Positions 53,491-63,249 of a DNA stretch of 64,000 nt are shown here, piece by piece. Source of the DNA: Desulforapulum autotrophicum (lineage in GTDB: Bacteria; Desulfobacterota; Desulfobacteria; Desulfobacterales; Desulfolunaceae); assembly GCA_020723285.1 (NCBI GenBank), contig DYJE01000021.1:23982-87981 (forward strand), in the 5' to 3' direction. The number at the start of each line of letters is the position of its first letter. Within the stretch, counting starts at the first letter, position 1. The notes beneath the pieces were generated by a model, which worked only from the letters and a program-made list of their open reading frames with translations, made no database searches and had not been told where the DNA came from. The position numbers and the translations under genes are program-made.

Positions 53491-56400
53491 ATGAACCATT
53501 TGCGACCATCACGTCTTTCAGGCGGTATTTTCTTTTTTTTGTCTGTTCTAATCTTGACTTTAAGTGGGTGTGGTAAAGGGGAACCTGCAGGAAACACTCA
53601 ATCACCGTTTTCTGTGGCCATTCAATCCCCCGCCGATTCCACCACCGTATCCCAGGGAAGTTCGCTTGATTTTCGATGTACCGTGCAAGGAGGCCGAACC
53701 CCGTACACCTATCTTTGGGATTTTCAAGGCGCTTCTGAAAATTCCACCAGTGAAGATCCTGGCCAGGTGGTCTTGAATGCTCCCGGAACATTTGTCATAA
53801 CTCTTACGGCCACTGATGCCAATGGTTTATCGAAGAGTGGCACTGTCCACATCACGGTGAATCCTTTATCTTCATGGTTCAGGGATGGGGATGGGGACGG
53901 GTATGGGAATCCCGATATCATGACCAGCGCAGAGACGCAGCCGGCCGGTTATGTGTCAAACAACGCCGATTGCGCTGACACAAACTCGGCTGTACACCCC
54001 GGTGTAACGGATATTGCAGACAATGGGGTTGATGAAAATTGTGACGGCTATGACTTGAAAACCTGGTATCGTGATGTGGACGGAGACGGATTCGGGAATC
54101 CTGAACAGACCATGCCGGCCAATACCAAACCGGACGGGTATGTGGCCAACAACACAGACTGCAATGACAACAGCGCTTCGGTTCGTCCCGGTGCAACGGA
54201 TATCGCAGGTAATGGGGTTGATGAAAATTGTGATGGTTATGATTTGAAAATCTGGTATCGCGATGTGGATGGGGACGGATACGGGAATCCAAACAGTAGA
54301 GTTTATGCCAATACGCAGCTTGCGGGATATGTGACAGACAGTTCGGATTGCAACGACAGCAATGCCTCGGTTCATCCCGGCGCTTCGGATATTGCGGATA
54401 ACGGCATCGATGAAAACTGTGACGGGTATGATTTGAAAACCTGGTATCGTGACGCGGACGCAGATGGCTTCGGAAATTCTGCCGTTTCGGTTCATGCCAA
54501 TATCCAGCCGAACGGATACGTGGCAGATCGGACGGATTGCAATGACAACAATGCTTCGGTTCATCCGGGCGCTTCGGACATTGCGGACAACGGCATCGAT
54601 GAAAACTGTGACGGGTATGACCTGAAAACCTGGTATCGCGACGCCGACGGAGATGGATATGGGGTTTCAGGCAGCACGACCCAGGCCAATATTCAGCCCG
54701 CCGGATACGTGGCAAACAATAGGGATTGCAATGACGGCAATGCGGCAGCGTATCCCGGTGCAACGGATATCGTGGGCAATGGCATCGATGAAGACTGTGA
54801 TGGTTATGATTTGAAAATCTGGTATCGCGACGCAGATGGCGATGGGTATGGGAATCTGAGCAGTACGACTTATGCCAATATGCAGCCTTCGGGATATGTG
54901 GCAAACAGTAAGGATTGCAATGATACCAACGCCAGGATTCATCCAAGTGGGGATGAGGTTTGCGGTGATGGCGTCGATCAGGACTGCAATGGTTCCGACA
55001 GGCTTTGCGCTGGGAACACCCTCCGAGTGCCGTCGGATTATTCGACTATCCAAAGCGCTGTGGATGCGGCGGCTCCGGGTGACACCATTCTTGTCGCCGA
55101 TGGAATTTACACGGAAAATGTCAATGTATACAAGCAGGTGGCCCTCCGATCCGAAAATGGATACTCTGCCACCACCGTCAATGCTGTCAATGCAAGCACA
55201 CACATTTTCAACGTGACAGCAGATTATGTAACCCTAGATGGCTTTTCAGTTTATGGGGCCACGGCCGGAACGGGTTTCCCCTATTCATCCGGAATCTGGC
55301 TTGGCAGCGGTGTCGATCACTGCACGATCATCAACAACAGATGCGGTTATGACGCAGACCATCGAAATGTGATCGGAATCAGCGTGAATTCAGCTGATTA
55401 CAATCTTATCAGGGGGAATACAGCGAACGATAATCTGAGAACCGGATTGTTCGTCAACACTTTTTCGGACAACAACCGGATTACCGGAAATGCATTCAGC
55501 AACAATGTCATTCATGGATTTTATCTGGCAAGCCTCAATGGGAATAATATCTTTACCGGAAACGCGATAACAGGAAACAGTTACGGCGCTTATCTGGACA
55601 ACGCAAGCGGGGATTTCATTTACCTCAACAGTTTTGTCAATAATACGTCACGTAACGTTTACGCCTATGGATCAAACTGTACCTGGAATTCCCCCTCAGT
55701 CCTGGTTTACCGCTACAACGGAAAAACCTGGTCAGGTTACCTGGGCAACTATTTCAGTGATTATGTAACGGTAACAGGCGGAAACGATTCGGACGGAAAC
55801 GGCGTGGGCAGTGCGGCTTACACTGTGGACGCGACGAACAACGACACCGACCCATACCCCCTTTGGCAGGAACACACCCAGTATTCTCAGAGCAATGTCA
55901 GTTCCCTTGATGTGGGGCTCGTGGCCGCTTACCCATTCAATGGAAACGCCAACGATGAGAGCGGAAACGGCCATCATGCCACGGTTTACGGTGCGACCTT
56001 GACAACGGACCGCTACGGACGGGCGAACAGCGCCTACGTTTTAGACGGGGTGAATGATTACATGGATATTGGTAATGGCGTCAAACCGCCTTTCCCCCTC
56101 ACGATCAATACCTGGGTCAAACTGGGTTCCATGAATATGCCCACATGCATATTCAGGAATGACAGGTTTGACAGTTCGTCTTACCGGAATGGTGTTGCCA
56201 TGTTATGGTCGCCAGTGGATCGGCGGATCATCGGATATGAGTTTTGCGGTTTTTCAGCTTCATGGAACAGACGGGGTATATCATCCAAGGATTCTCTGGA
56301 TATCATCGGAGAATGGCATATGTTATCCATCGTTTACCGTTCGCTCACAAGCATTGAGATTTATTGCGACGGCAAAAAGATCGAGACAAGCTGGGATGAC

Positions 56401-58638
56401 GGCACAGGCAGCACCATGAGCTATTCAAGCAGCAACGGGGCCATTGGCCATAACATCAACAACCCCAACAGCCTTCCGGTCAATCAGTACCTGAAAGGGG
56501 CGGTGGATGATATTCGGGTCTACAGACGGGCTCTATCTGGCTCCGAGATCATGAACCTGTTTTATGGGGAAAATGCGAAACAGTGGAAATTGTCCGATGG
56601 TGGAAACAACCATTGGTATCAGGTAGTTCAGGTTTCTGAAGGAGTCTCCTGGACCGATGCGGACACCCTGGCCGAAAACCTGTCCGGCAGCTGGCATCTG
56701 GCGACCCTGACGTCTTCAGCGGAAAATACTTTTGTGTACGGCTTGATCAAGGATACGCCCGGCTTCTGGGCAAACCACAGTCAGGGCAACGCTTACGGGC
56801 CCTGGATCGGAGCGTTTCTCGACGGTGGGAATTATGCCTGGGTGAATGGGGAGTCTTTCGTATATACCCATTGGGGCTCCCAGGTAACACCCATGGAACC
56901 CTATGTCTGTTTTCTGGGTGAGCAGAGCGGGCAGGGGCCTGACTGGAGCGATCTGCCCGATATCTATCCTGAGGCACAACCCAGGGGCTATATCATTGAA
57001 CATGTCGAGACGGACAACTATTCACGGCTCACGTCAGAGACGCCTGAACTGGTCAATATGATGCTCAGCTATTCCGGTGCGGAATTCGATTCTGTACTTA
57101 TAGCCGAACCTCATTGGAAAATCAGCATCACCGAAGGATTTATGGAATTCAGCTTTTCAGACCCCATGGATTTCTCCTTTGAAGCCAAGGGAGTCTCGGA
57201 TGATGGTGCTGGCTCGACCTATGTGGATGTGTTCGTGAACGGGGTTTTATACTGGTCCCATTATCTTATCGATACGGTATGGAATTGGTTTACCATCGCT
57301 GCGTCAGAATTTGTTTCAGGTGTGAATACGGTAAAAATCGTACTGACAAGCCAGGCTGCTGTCTGGATTGATCAGGTCAAAGCCCTTGTTGTTCCTGACA
57401 CGTTCAGCTTCACGTCCCAGGTGGATGTCGCTCCGGACACTGTCGTCACATCCAACACGATTGAAGTCCATGGAATCACAGGCAGCGTTTCCATTTCCAT
57501 TGCCGGAGCTGATGGCGCTTATTCCGTCAATGGCACTTCGTTCACACAAATGTCAGGAGTCGTCGAGAATGGCGATACGGTGACCGTCCGCGTTACCTCG
57601 TCCTCGGACTATGCCACATCCGTATCCACGGTATTGAGCATCGGAGGGGCTTCTTCGAGTTTTACGGTTACCACGGTCGCAGCGCCTCCCAATTACGAGG
57701 TATCGGATCTTTACGGCAACTGGTATTTCATCGGCTTCGCCACCGGCGCCGGGACGCCCCTGTGGTCAAGGGGTCTTATGAGTGTAGCCACAACCGGTGA
57801 TTACACTGCGACGCTCCTGGCCCACAACAATTATCCCATGAATTTTTCCGGCATCTTGTCCGCCATACCCGAGGGCATTCTGGGCGATTCCACCAGCGGC
57901 ACATTCAGGGCGTCCTTGGACAGTGACAAAACAGTGGTCGCCGGGACGGATAATAAAGCCGCCTACGACTCATTTTCACGCGTCTACATTATCACGAAAA
58001 AGGGTCCGTCTTACGCTGTGGCGGATCTTGCCGGGTCCTGGCGGATGGTGGGCATTTCCACCGGAGTGGATGAACCCTCCTGGGACAGGGGCCTGTTGAC
58101 CGTGGATGCGGCCGGATCATACACCTACACCGGATCGGATCATGCCGGTTCCGGCGGTTTCCTGATCTCCGCCGACGGGGTTGTCACCGAAAACGATGGC
58201 AGCAATTACACGTATGGACTGGATGCGGGTAAGACGGTCATGGGCGGCACCGGGAGCCGTTCAGGTTCGGAAGATTTCCTCGTGGTGCTGAAACAGGCGG
58301 CATCCTATGCCCAGGCCGACCTCGTGGGGGAATGGGAGGTGAGCATCATAGCCACCGAACCCGCCGCGCCATTCTGGGCCAGAGGCCCCGTCACCATCCA
58401 GTCGGATGGAAGTTATTCAGGAACCCTGTCCCAGTGCTTCAATGGCGCTGTATCCAGTGCTGCTTTTGCAGGTTCTCTCTCCATGGGTGCAGGCGGTGAG
58501 ATTGTCAAAACCGATCAGGTGGACAATCATGTGGGGTACATGGATGCGGGCAAGACGGTCATGGTCTTTGTGGGCAACTGGAGCTCGGGTCTGCCCACCA
58601 CGGCGGATATGATGATTTTGACGAAAATGAAACGGTAG
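53491..58638 (+). CDS. Large secreted lipoprotein with PKD, six MopE-type repeats, beta-helix, LamG and C-type-lectin-like regions
   Basis: A 1715-residue protein with signal and lipobox (LTLSGC, Cys27). Regions in order: PKD-like (about 40-128); six 63-residue repeats (129-506) of the MopE metal-binding type, each with WYRDxDGDGYG, DCND and DxNCDGYD; right-handed beta-helix (NosD-like; RVPSDYSTIQSAVDAA at about 511, to about 770); LamG-like fold (LVAAYPFNGNANDESGNGHHA at about 810-1025); C-type-lectin-like (about 1030-1170); a jelly-roll region; and three ~100-residue C-terminal repeats (YxxxDLxGxW). The Asp-rich repeats should bind calcium or copper. Probably surface-located with adhesive or carbohydrate-binding roles. 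Confidence 0.8.
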   Translation: MNHLRPSRLSGGIFFFLSVLILTLSGCGKGEPAGNTQSPFSVAIQSPADSTTVSQGSSLDFRCTVQGGRTPYTYLWDFQGASENSTSEDPGQVVLNAPGTFVITLTATDANGLSKSGTVHITVNPLSSWFRDGDGDGYGNPDIMTSAETQPAGYVSNNADCADTNSAVHPGVTDIADNGVDENCDGYDLKTWYRDVDGDGFGNPEQTMPANTKPDGYVANNTDCNDNSASVRPGATDIAGNGVDENCDGYDLKIWYRDVDGDGYGNPNSRVYANTQLAGYVTDSSDCNDSNASVHPGASDIADNGIDENCDGYDLKTWYRDADADGFGNSAVSVHANIQPNGYVADRTDCNDNNASVHPGASDIADNGIDENCDGYDLKTWYRDADGDGYGVSGSTTQANIQPAGYVANNRDCNDGNAAAYPGATDIVGNGIDEDCDGYDLKIWYRDADGDGYGNLSSTTYANMQPSGYVANSKDCNDTNARIHPSGDEVCGDGVDQDCNGSDRLCAGNTLRVPSDYSTIQSAVDAAAPGDTILVADGIYTENVNVYKQVALRSENGYSATTVNAVNASTHIFNVTADYVTLDGFSVYGATAGTGFPYSSGIWLGSGVDHCTIINNRCGYDADHRNVIGISVNSADYNLIRGNTANDNLRTGLFVNTFSDNNRITGNAFSNNVIHGFYLASLNGNNIFTGNAITGNSYGAYLDNASGDFIYLNSFVNNTSRNVYAYGSNCTWNSPSVLVYRYNGKTWSGYLGNYFSDYVTVTGGNDSDGNGVGSAAYTVDATNNDTDPYPLWQEHTQYSQSNVSSLDVGLVAAYPFNGNANDESGNGHHATVYGATLTTDRYGRANSAYVLDGVNDYMDIGNGVKPPFPLTINTWVKLGSMNMPTCIFRNDRFDSSSYRNGVAMLWSPVDRRIIGYEFCGFSASWNRRGISSKDSLDIIGEWHMLSIVYRSLTSIEIYCDGKKIETSWDDGTGSTMSYSSSNGAIGHNINNPNSLPVNQYLKGAVDDIRVYRRALSGSEIMNLFYGENAKQWKLSDGGNNHWYQVVQVSEGVSWTDADTLAENLSGSWHLATLTSSAENTFVYGLIKDTPGFWANHSQGNAYGPWIGAFLDGGNYAWVNGESFVYTHWGSQVTPMEPYVCFLGEQSGQGPDWSDLPDIYPEAQPRGYIIEHVETDNYSRLTSETPELVNMMLSYSGAEFDSVLIAEPHWKISITEGFMEFSFSDPMDFSFEAKGVSDDGAGSTYVDVFVNGVLYWSHYLIDTVWNWFTIAASEFVSGVNTVKIVLTSQAAVWIDQVKALVVPDTFSFTSQVDVAPDTVVTSNTIEVHGITGSVSISIAGADGAYSVNGTSFTQMSGVVENGDTVTVRVTSSSDYATSVSTVLSIGGASSSFTVTTVAAPPNYEVSDLYGNWYFIGFATGAGTPLWSRGLMSVATTGDYTATLLAHNNYPMNFSGILSAIPEGILGDSTSGTFRASLDSDKTVVAGTDNKAAYDSFSRVYIITKKGPSYAVADLAGSWRMVGISTGVDEPSWDRGLLTVDAAGSYTYTGSDHAGSGGFLISADGVVTENDGSNYTYGLDAGKTVMGGTGSRSGSEDFLVVLKQAASYAQADLVGEWEVSIIATEPAAPFWARGPVTIQSDGSYSGTLSQCFNGAVSSAAFAGSLSMGAGGEIVKTDQVDNHVGYMDAGKTVMVFVGNWSSGLPTTADMMILTKMKR
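53875..55008 (+). repeat. Six tandem 189-bp MopE-type repeats
   Basis: Units begin at 53875, 54064, 54253, 54442, 54631 and 54820, each opening with TGG(T/C)(A/T) and ending with the codons for CDGYDL; the sixth is divergent at its end (NGSDRLC). Copies 3 and 4 share the longest near-identical segment, suggesting recent unequal exchange. Confidence 0.9.
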
Positions 58639-58644
58639 GTGTTT

Positions 58645-59292
58645 TCAACTCAGCTCTCCGCTGTAATACCGCCCAAGAATTCTTAACGCGCCGATGAGCT
58701 CTTCGGCCATGCCGCCTATGGGGGTTTCAAGGCCGTCCAGGACCCACTGGCTGGCAATCTGGATGACGGCACCGGCGGCGCCGGTGTGGATGATTTCCGT
58801 TTTTTGCCAGGTGTCACCCAGTGCAGGATACACCATGATCATGAACAGCCGGATCCAGTCGGAGAGGGTGATCATGGCCGAACGGTACTCCTTGTCCACC
58901 CTGGGGCTCACCCCAAGAACCTCGAAAAGCTGAACCCTCGCCCGCCTCGGATCATCCTTGAACCTTCGGAAAAACATCGTGAGGCCCTGGAGTGCCATGT
59001 CTTCAGGGGTAGGTCCGGGCATTTCCATGATGCCCTTCGCCTCCGTCTCGATGTCTGAGATGAGTTTCCGGTACACGGCGACGAGGAGATCTTCCTTGTC
59101 GTTGAAGGATTCGTAGAAATAACGTTGGGTCAGGCCCGCGATGCCGCAGATGCCCTTGATGGTGGAACGGGCGTAGCCTATGGTTCCGAAAGATTCGAGA
59201 CCGGCTTCAACAAAGGTGGCCCGTCGAGTCATTCTCCGTTCGGCCGCGTCGATTCCGCCGTAGGAGCGTGTGGGGTATGTTTTCTGTGTCAT
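58645..59292 (-). CDS. TetR/AcrR family regulator
   Basis: A 215-residue regulator from ATG 59292 (a longer start at 59352 overlaps the control region and lies across the divergent gene). Helix-turn-helix: FVEAGLESFGTIGYARSTIKGICGIAGLTQRYFYESFNDKEDLLV. It is divergent from the hydrolase/SDR genes and an inverted repeat TTGACA...TGTCAA lies between them. Confidence 0.87.
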   Translation of the reverse strand: MTQKTYPTRSYGGIDAAERRMTRRATFVEAGLESFGTIGYARSTIKGICGIAGLTQRYFYESFNDKEDLLVAVYRKLISDIETEAKGIMEMPGPTPEDMALQGLTMFFRRFKDDPRRARVQLFEVLGVSPRVDKEYRSAMITLSDWIRLFMIMVYPALGDTWQKTEIIHTGAAGAVIQIASQWVLDGLETPIGGMAEELIGALRILGRYYSGELS

Positions 59293-59301
59293 GATTTGTT
59301 T

Positions 59302-59321
59302 TTGACATTGCCTCTTGTCAA
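59302..59321. promoter_or_regulatory. Inverted repeat, possible operator of the divergent TetR gene
   Basis: TTGACATTGCCTCTTGTCAA contains a 6-bp perfect inverted repeat with an 8-bp spacer, directly upstream of the regulator start and 78 bp before the hydrolase start. It may also contribute a -35 box. Confidence 0.5.
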
Positions 59322-59398
59322 AGTCAAGAACCCATGCTACTAAATCTGACATTAATCCATGTCACATATTATTATTTATGATTCCGGGAGGTGTAAAG

Positions 59399-60304
59399 GT
59401 GGAAAACAGTGCTGAAAACAAATTGGAACGAAAGGATATAGAGTTCGAATCAGCCGGGCAAAGGTGCCGGGGATGGCTGTATCGGGGCCGCTGTGACGGA
59501 AAGGCCCCGGTGGTGATTCTCGCCCATGGGTTCTGCGGGGTGAAGGACTTGCGTTTAGACGCCTACGCCGAACGGTTCGCTGAGGCGGGATACCATGCCC
59601 TGGTGTTCGATTACCGCCATTTTGGCACCAGCGAGGGCGAACCCCGCCAGCTTCTGGATATTGCAAAACAGCATGATGACTGGCGGGCGGCCCTTCGTTT
59701 CGCAAGGGCGCTGTCCGACGCCGACACGGAAAAAATAGTTCTCTGGGGCACGTCCTTCAGCGGGGGCCATGTGCTTCAGGTGGCGGTGGAAGAGGGGGGA
59801 GTGGCCGCCGTCATTTCCCAGGTGCCCCACCTGAGCGGCCCGGCCAGCGCCATGGCCGCCGGTCTCGTCCAGAACATCCGGCTGGGGATCGCGTCGGTCC
59901 GTGACAACCTGCACCGGCTTCTGGGTATGAATCCCTATTATGTTCCGGCTATGGGACGTCCCGGCGAACTGGCGGCCATGACCGCGCCCGGCGAATACGA
60001 AGCATCTCGGAAACTTTTTCCTGAGGCCGGGCGCTTCAACGAAACGGTGGCTGCACGGATTTTTTTGAATCTCAGCCAATATTCCCCCGGCAGGCTGGCG
60101 GCGAAACTTACCGTGCCCTGGCTGGTCCAGGCCGCCACGAACGATTCCACCACCCCTTCCCGGGTGGCTGAAAAAGCGGCGAAAAAAGCGCCGAAAGGGG
60201 AACTGATCGTTTACAACCTGGGGCATTTCGACGTTTATGTCCAGCCGGATTTCGAACGGACGGTGGCGGACCAGCTGGATTTCCTGAAGCGCCATGTGGG
60301 CTGA
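59399..60304 (+). CDS. Alpha/beta hydrolase
   Basis: A 301-residue hydrolase of the dienelactone-hydrolase/acyl-esterase type. GTG 59399 is chosen because GGGAGG lies 7 nt upstream; earlier ATGs lack such a site. Nucleophile elbow GTSFSGG, oxyanion region LAHGFCGVK, a possible acid in AATNDS and catalytic His in LGHFDVY are visible. Natural substrate unknown. It is 15 bp before an SDR gene. Confidence 0.85.
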   Translation: MENSAENKLERKDIEFESAGQRCRGWLYRGRCDGKAPVVILAHGFCGVKDLRLDAYAERFAEAGYHALVFDYRHFGTSEGEPRQLLDIAKQHDDWRAALRFARALSDADTEKIVLWGTSFSGGHVLQVAVEEGGVAAVISQVPHLSGPASAMAAGLVQNIRLGIASVRDNLHRLLGMNPYYVPAMGRPGELAAMTAPGEYEASRKLFPEAGRFNETVAARIFLNLSQYSPGRLAAKLTVPWLVQAATNDSTTPSRVAEKAAKKAPKGELIVYNLGHFDVYVQPDFERTVADQLDFLKRHVG

Positions 60305-60319
60305 TTCAAACAAGGAGAC

Positions 60320-61102
60320 ATGATGCACTATTTCAAAGATAAAACAGTATTGATCACCGGAGCTTACGGAGGGTTCGGGCGGTATTTCACGGCACGCCTC
60401 GCCAAGGCCGGGGCAAAGCTGATTCTGAGCGACGTGGCGATCCCTGAGGATCAAAACCCGGAAGCCAAGGACCGGATCCTCGCCACGGTTCAGGCGGATC
60501 TTTCCACCGCCGATGGCTGCGCCACACTGTGCCGGAACGTCGAGGCCCTTTGCGGGTCACCGGATGCGATCATCCACAACGCGGGGATCGCTTACGTTGG
60601 GACGTTTTCGGACATTCCCATCGACAGGAACGAAACGGTCATCGGCATCAACCTCCTTTCGGTGATGCGCCTGAACAGTTTTTTCCTGCCCCGGATGATC
60701 CAAAGGAAGTCCGGCCATCTGATCTATGTGTGCTCGGTGGCCGGCTTTGTGTCCACACCGTTCGCCGTGTCCTACACCACCTCGAAATTCGCCCTGCGCT
60801 CCCTGGCCATGGCCACCCACGGTGAAGCCCGGAGGCATGGAATCCGGACGTCCATCACCTATCCGTTCTGGTCGAAGACCCCGATCATGGCCAGCCAGGT
60901 TTTCGGAAAACCGGACATGAAAACCATGCCCGATTTTTTTGCAAGCGACCCGGACGACGTGGTGCGGGTCACCCTGGAGGGGGCGGCAAAAGGCAAGCTC
61001 CACATTCGACCCGGTATTTTTTCCAAGCTGATGTGGCAGGCTGTTCGGTTTATCCCGGTCATCGCACCCCAGCGGCACATGCGTCATGAGCTGATCCGGT
61101 GA
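60320..61102 (+). CDS. SDR family oxidoreductase
   Basis: A 260-residue classical SDR with TGAYGGFGRYFTARLA for nucleotide binding, HNAGIAYV, catalytic Ser in VCSVAG and YTTSK. AAGGAGAC precedes the two consecutive ATG codons. Cotranscribed with the hydrolase; the divergent TetR gene suggests an inducible small degradative or detoxifying unit. Confidence 0.88.
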   Translation: MMHYFKDKTVLITGAYGGFGRYFTARLAKAGAKLILSDVAIPEDQNPEAKDRILATVQADLSTADGCATLCRNVEALCGSPDAIIHNAGIAYVGTFSDIPIDRNETVIGINLLSVMRLNSFFLPRMIQRKSGHLIYVCSVAGFVSTPFAVSYTTSKFALRSLAMATHGEARRHGIRTSITYPFWSKTPIMASQVFGKPDMKTMPDFFASDPDDVVRVTLEGAAKGKLHIRPGIFSKLMWQAVRFIPVIAPQRHMRHELIR

Positions 61103-61433
61103 GGGATGCCGGAGAACAGCGAGTTTTTTCCTTGAGCTTGTCAATAATATACTAAGATGTCACGCGAATTCCGGTGAATGGACACTGATAAAGTATGGAT
61201 GACCCCAGAGCTTACCCATTGCAGATCATTGGATTAAAAGTTGGCCAACTGGTCTGAATGGGTATGGTTGGTTTAGGCTGACGTTAAAAGGAGGCCCTAT
61301 GATCATCAAATCAAGAGCAGGCCTCTATGAAGTGGTCTGGAAAATGTGTTGACAATAAATCAATCATTCCATAGACAACGTTCAGATTAAAATGTCTTTA
61401 GATAGTGAGTGTTAGGACAAGTGAGATAGAGCA
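61103..61433. other. Intergenic region with a micro-ORF and a promoter
   Basis: No full gene. It contains the 17-codon frame described separately and a promoter candidate: TTGACA at 61349-61354, 17-bp spacer, TAGACA at 61372-61377, feeding the glycosyltransferase gene. Confidence 0.4.
61299..61352 (+). CDS. Possible 17-residue leader peptide
   Basis: ATG at 61299 follows AAAAGGAGG at good spacing and opens MIIKSRAGLYEVVWKMC with stop at 61352. GAGGCC of the ribosome site region can pair with GGCCTC at 61322-61327. Could be a leader or a chance frame. Confidence 0.25.
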   Translation: MIIKSRAGLYEVVWKMC

Positions 61434-62663
61434 ATGAATATTCTGTTTTTGCATAGAAATTTCCCTGCCCAGTTCAGGCATCTCGTGGCCCATCTGATGA
61501 AAAATCCGGCGAACAAGGTCGCGTTTCTGTCCAACAGGAAAGAGGCGAAACTCGACGGCATCACCACAGGTTACTACGAACTGACGCGAAAACCCGAAGA
61601 GAAAACCCACCGCTATCTCAGGGATTACGAAGAGTCCGTCATCCACGGGCAATGCGCCGCCCGTCTTGCCCTCAAGCTGAAGAAAAACGGATTCAAACCG
61701 GACATCGTCTTCGGCCATTCCTGGGGGCCTGTCAGCTTCATGAAAGACGTGTTTCCCGAGGTGCCCCTCATCGGCTATTTCGAATGGTTTTACAACAGCC
61801 TCAACTCCGACGTGGATTTCGACTGCGCGGGAGAGGTTCCTCTGGATACCCGGGCGAGTGTCCGGATCAAGAATTCCCATCTCCTGGTGGATCTGTACAC
61901 CTGCGACGGCGGTGTGGTTCCCACCGCGTGGCAGAAAAGCCAGTTTCCTTCCGAATTCAAAGACAAACTCGAAACACTCCACGACGGGGTGGACACCTCC
62001 TTTTTCAAACCCGCTGAAAAAAGAGGCGGTCTTGCCATACCCGAAATCGGACTCGCCATTCCCGAAGGCCGGGAAATCGTCACTTACGCCACGCGTGGCA
62101 TGGAACCCTACCGCGGTTTCCCGCAGTTCATGGAGGCGGCTTCCCTTCTTTTGAAAAGCCGCCCCCGCTGCCATGTCGTGATTTCCGGCAGGGACACCGT
62201 GAGTTACGGAAAAAAAAACAACAACGGGAAAACGTATAAGGAGATGATGCTGGAAAAATTCGGGTACGACAGGGATCGCTTGCATTTCACGGAATTCCTG
62301 CCTTACAACCAATACCTCCGGGTCCTCCAGGCCTCGGATGCCCATGTTTACCTCACCTATCCCTTTGTCCTGTCCTGGTCCATGCTGGAAGCCATGTCCG
62401 CCGGATGCGCCGTGGTGGCGTCCCGCACCCCGCCGGTGACCGAAGTCATCGAAGACGGTATAAACGGATTTCTCACGGATTTTTTTGACGCAGAAAAACT
62501 CGCGGAAAAAGTCGCCTGGGTTCTGGACCACGGAAGCGGCATGGCGGCTGTCCGAACCGCCGCGAGACAAACCATCCGTGAACGCTACGACCTGTCCATG
62601 TGCCTTGATCGGCAGCTTGATTACCTGAGCCGCTTCCTTCCTAATCCCATAGACAGTCTATGA
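61434..62663 (+). CDS. Glycosyltransferase family 4-like protein
   Basis: A 409-residue GT-B fold enzyme. The N-terminal half starts MNILFLHRNFPAQFRHL, and the nucleotide-sugar half has YATRGMEPYRGFPQFMEA, the loop SDAHVYLTYPFVLSWSMLEAMSAGCAVVAS and PPVTEVIEDGINGFL, where the donor-contact Glu residues lie. It adds a sugar to a glycan acceptor at the cytoplasmic face; acceptor unknown. It stands alone with its own promoter. Confidence 0.9.
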   Translation: MNILFLHRNFPAQFRHLVAHLMKNPANKVAFLSNRKEAKLDGITTGYYELTRKPEEKTHRYLRDYEESVIHGQCAARLALKLKKNGFKPDIVFGHSWGPVSFMKDVFPEVPLIGYFEWFYNSLNSDVDFDCAGEVPLDTRASVRIKNSHLLVDLYTCDGGVVPTAWQKSQFPSEFKDKLETLHDGVDTSFFKPAEKRGGLAIPEIGLAIPEGREIVTYATRGMEPYRGFPQFMEAASLLLKSRPRCHVVISGRDTVSYGKKNNNGKTYKEMMLEKFGYDRDRLHFTEFLPYNQYLRVLQASDAHVYLTYPFVLSWSMLEAMSAGCAVVASRTPPVTEVIEDGINGFLTDFFDAEKLAEKVAWVLDHGSGMAAVRTAARQTIRERYDLSMCLDRQLDYLSRFLPNPIDSL

Positions 62664-63249
62664 ATCTCCTTTTACGTATATTTTTGCTCTTAATGACATA
62701 AAATGTTGATTTTAAAGAGCATAATAAACCTAACATAAATCTAATTGAAAATCTGTTGACAAAAGAACACGTATTCCATACTCAAACACGAAAGATATTT
62801 TACAAGCGAGAAAAAGGTTGTGCGGGGGCGCATCTTTTTCGATTCGTCGCAGAGGAGAAGATAGAACATATCTGACCGGATTTATGGAAGGGCTACCTGT
62901 TTCATAAGGTCCGGCTGTGCGATGCATTGGAAAAAAGGGGATACGATGGCGGCCCGCGAACAATCACACATTCAGATCACGATCACGACCGCCACAGGTC
63001 GTTTGGATGGCCGCTTTCGGTTGTTTTCTGCAACAGATCAATCCTTTTTTATGTCATGTCCGTTTTTCGTTTTTTGGAATGCCGGTGTTTTGCGGCTGTT
63101 GGGAACACCTGCGTTCTCAAGGACGGAAGATTTTTGGAATATTTGCATCGGAAGAACATCAAAAACGAAAAAGCGGGGAGGAAAAAGCCTGTGATGAGTG
63201 TCCATAGAACGACGGGAACAGAAAACCGAAAGGGCATGGGTGGGTTGTT
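62664..63249. other. Intergenic region before the last membrane protein gene
   Basis: The first 250 bp are AT-rich and contain TTGACA (62756-62761), 17-bp spacer, TACTCA. A short frame from ATG 62946 to 63194 (82 residues, AAAGGGG upstream) is possible but its composition is not convincing. Three overlapping frames around it are no better. Confidence 0.35.
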
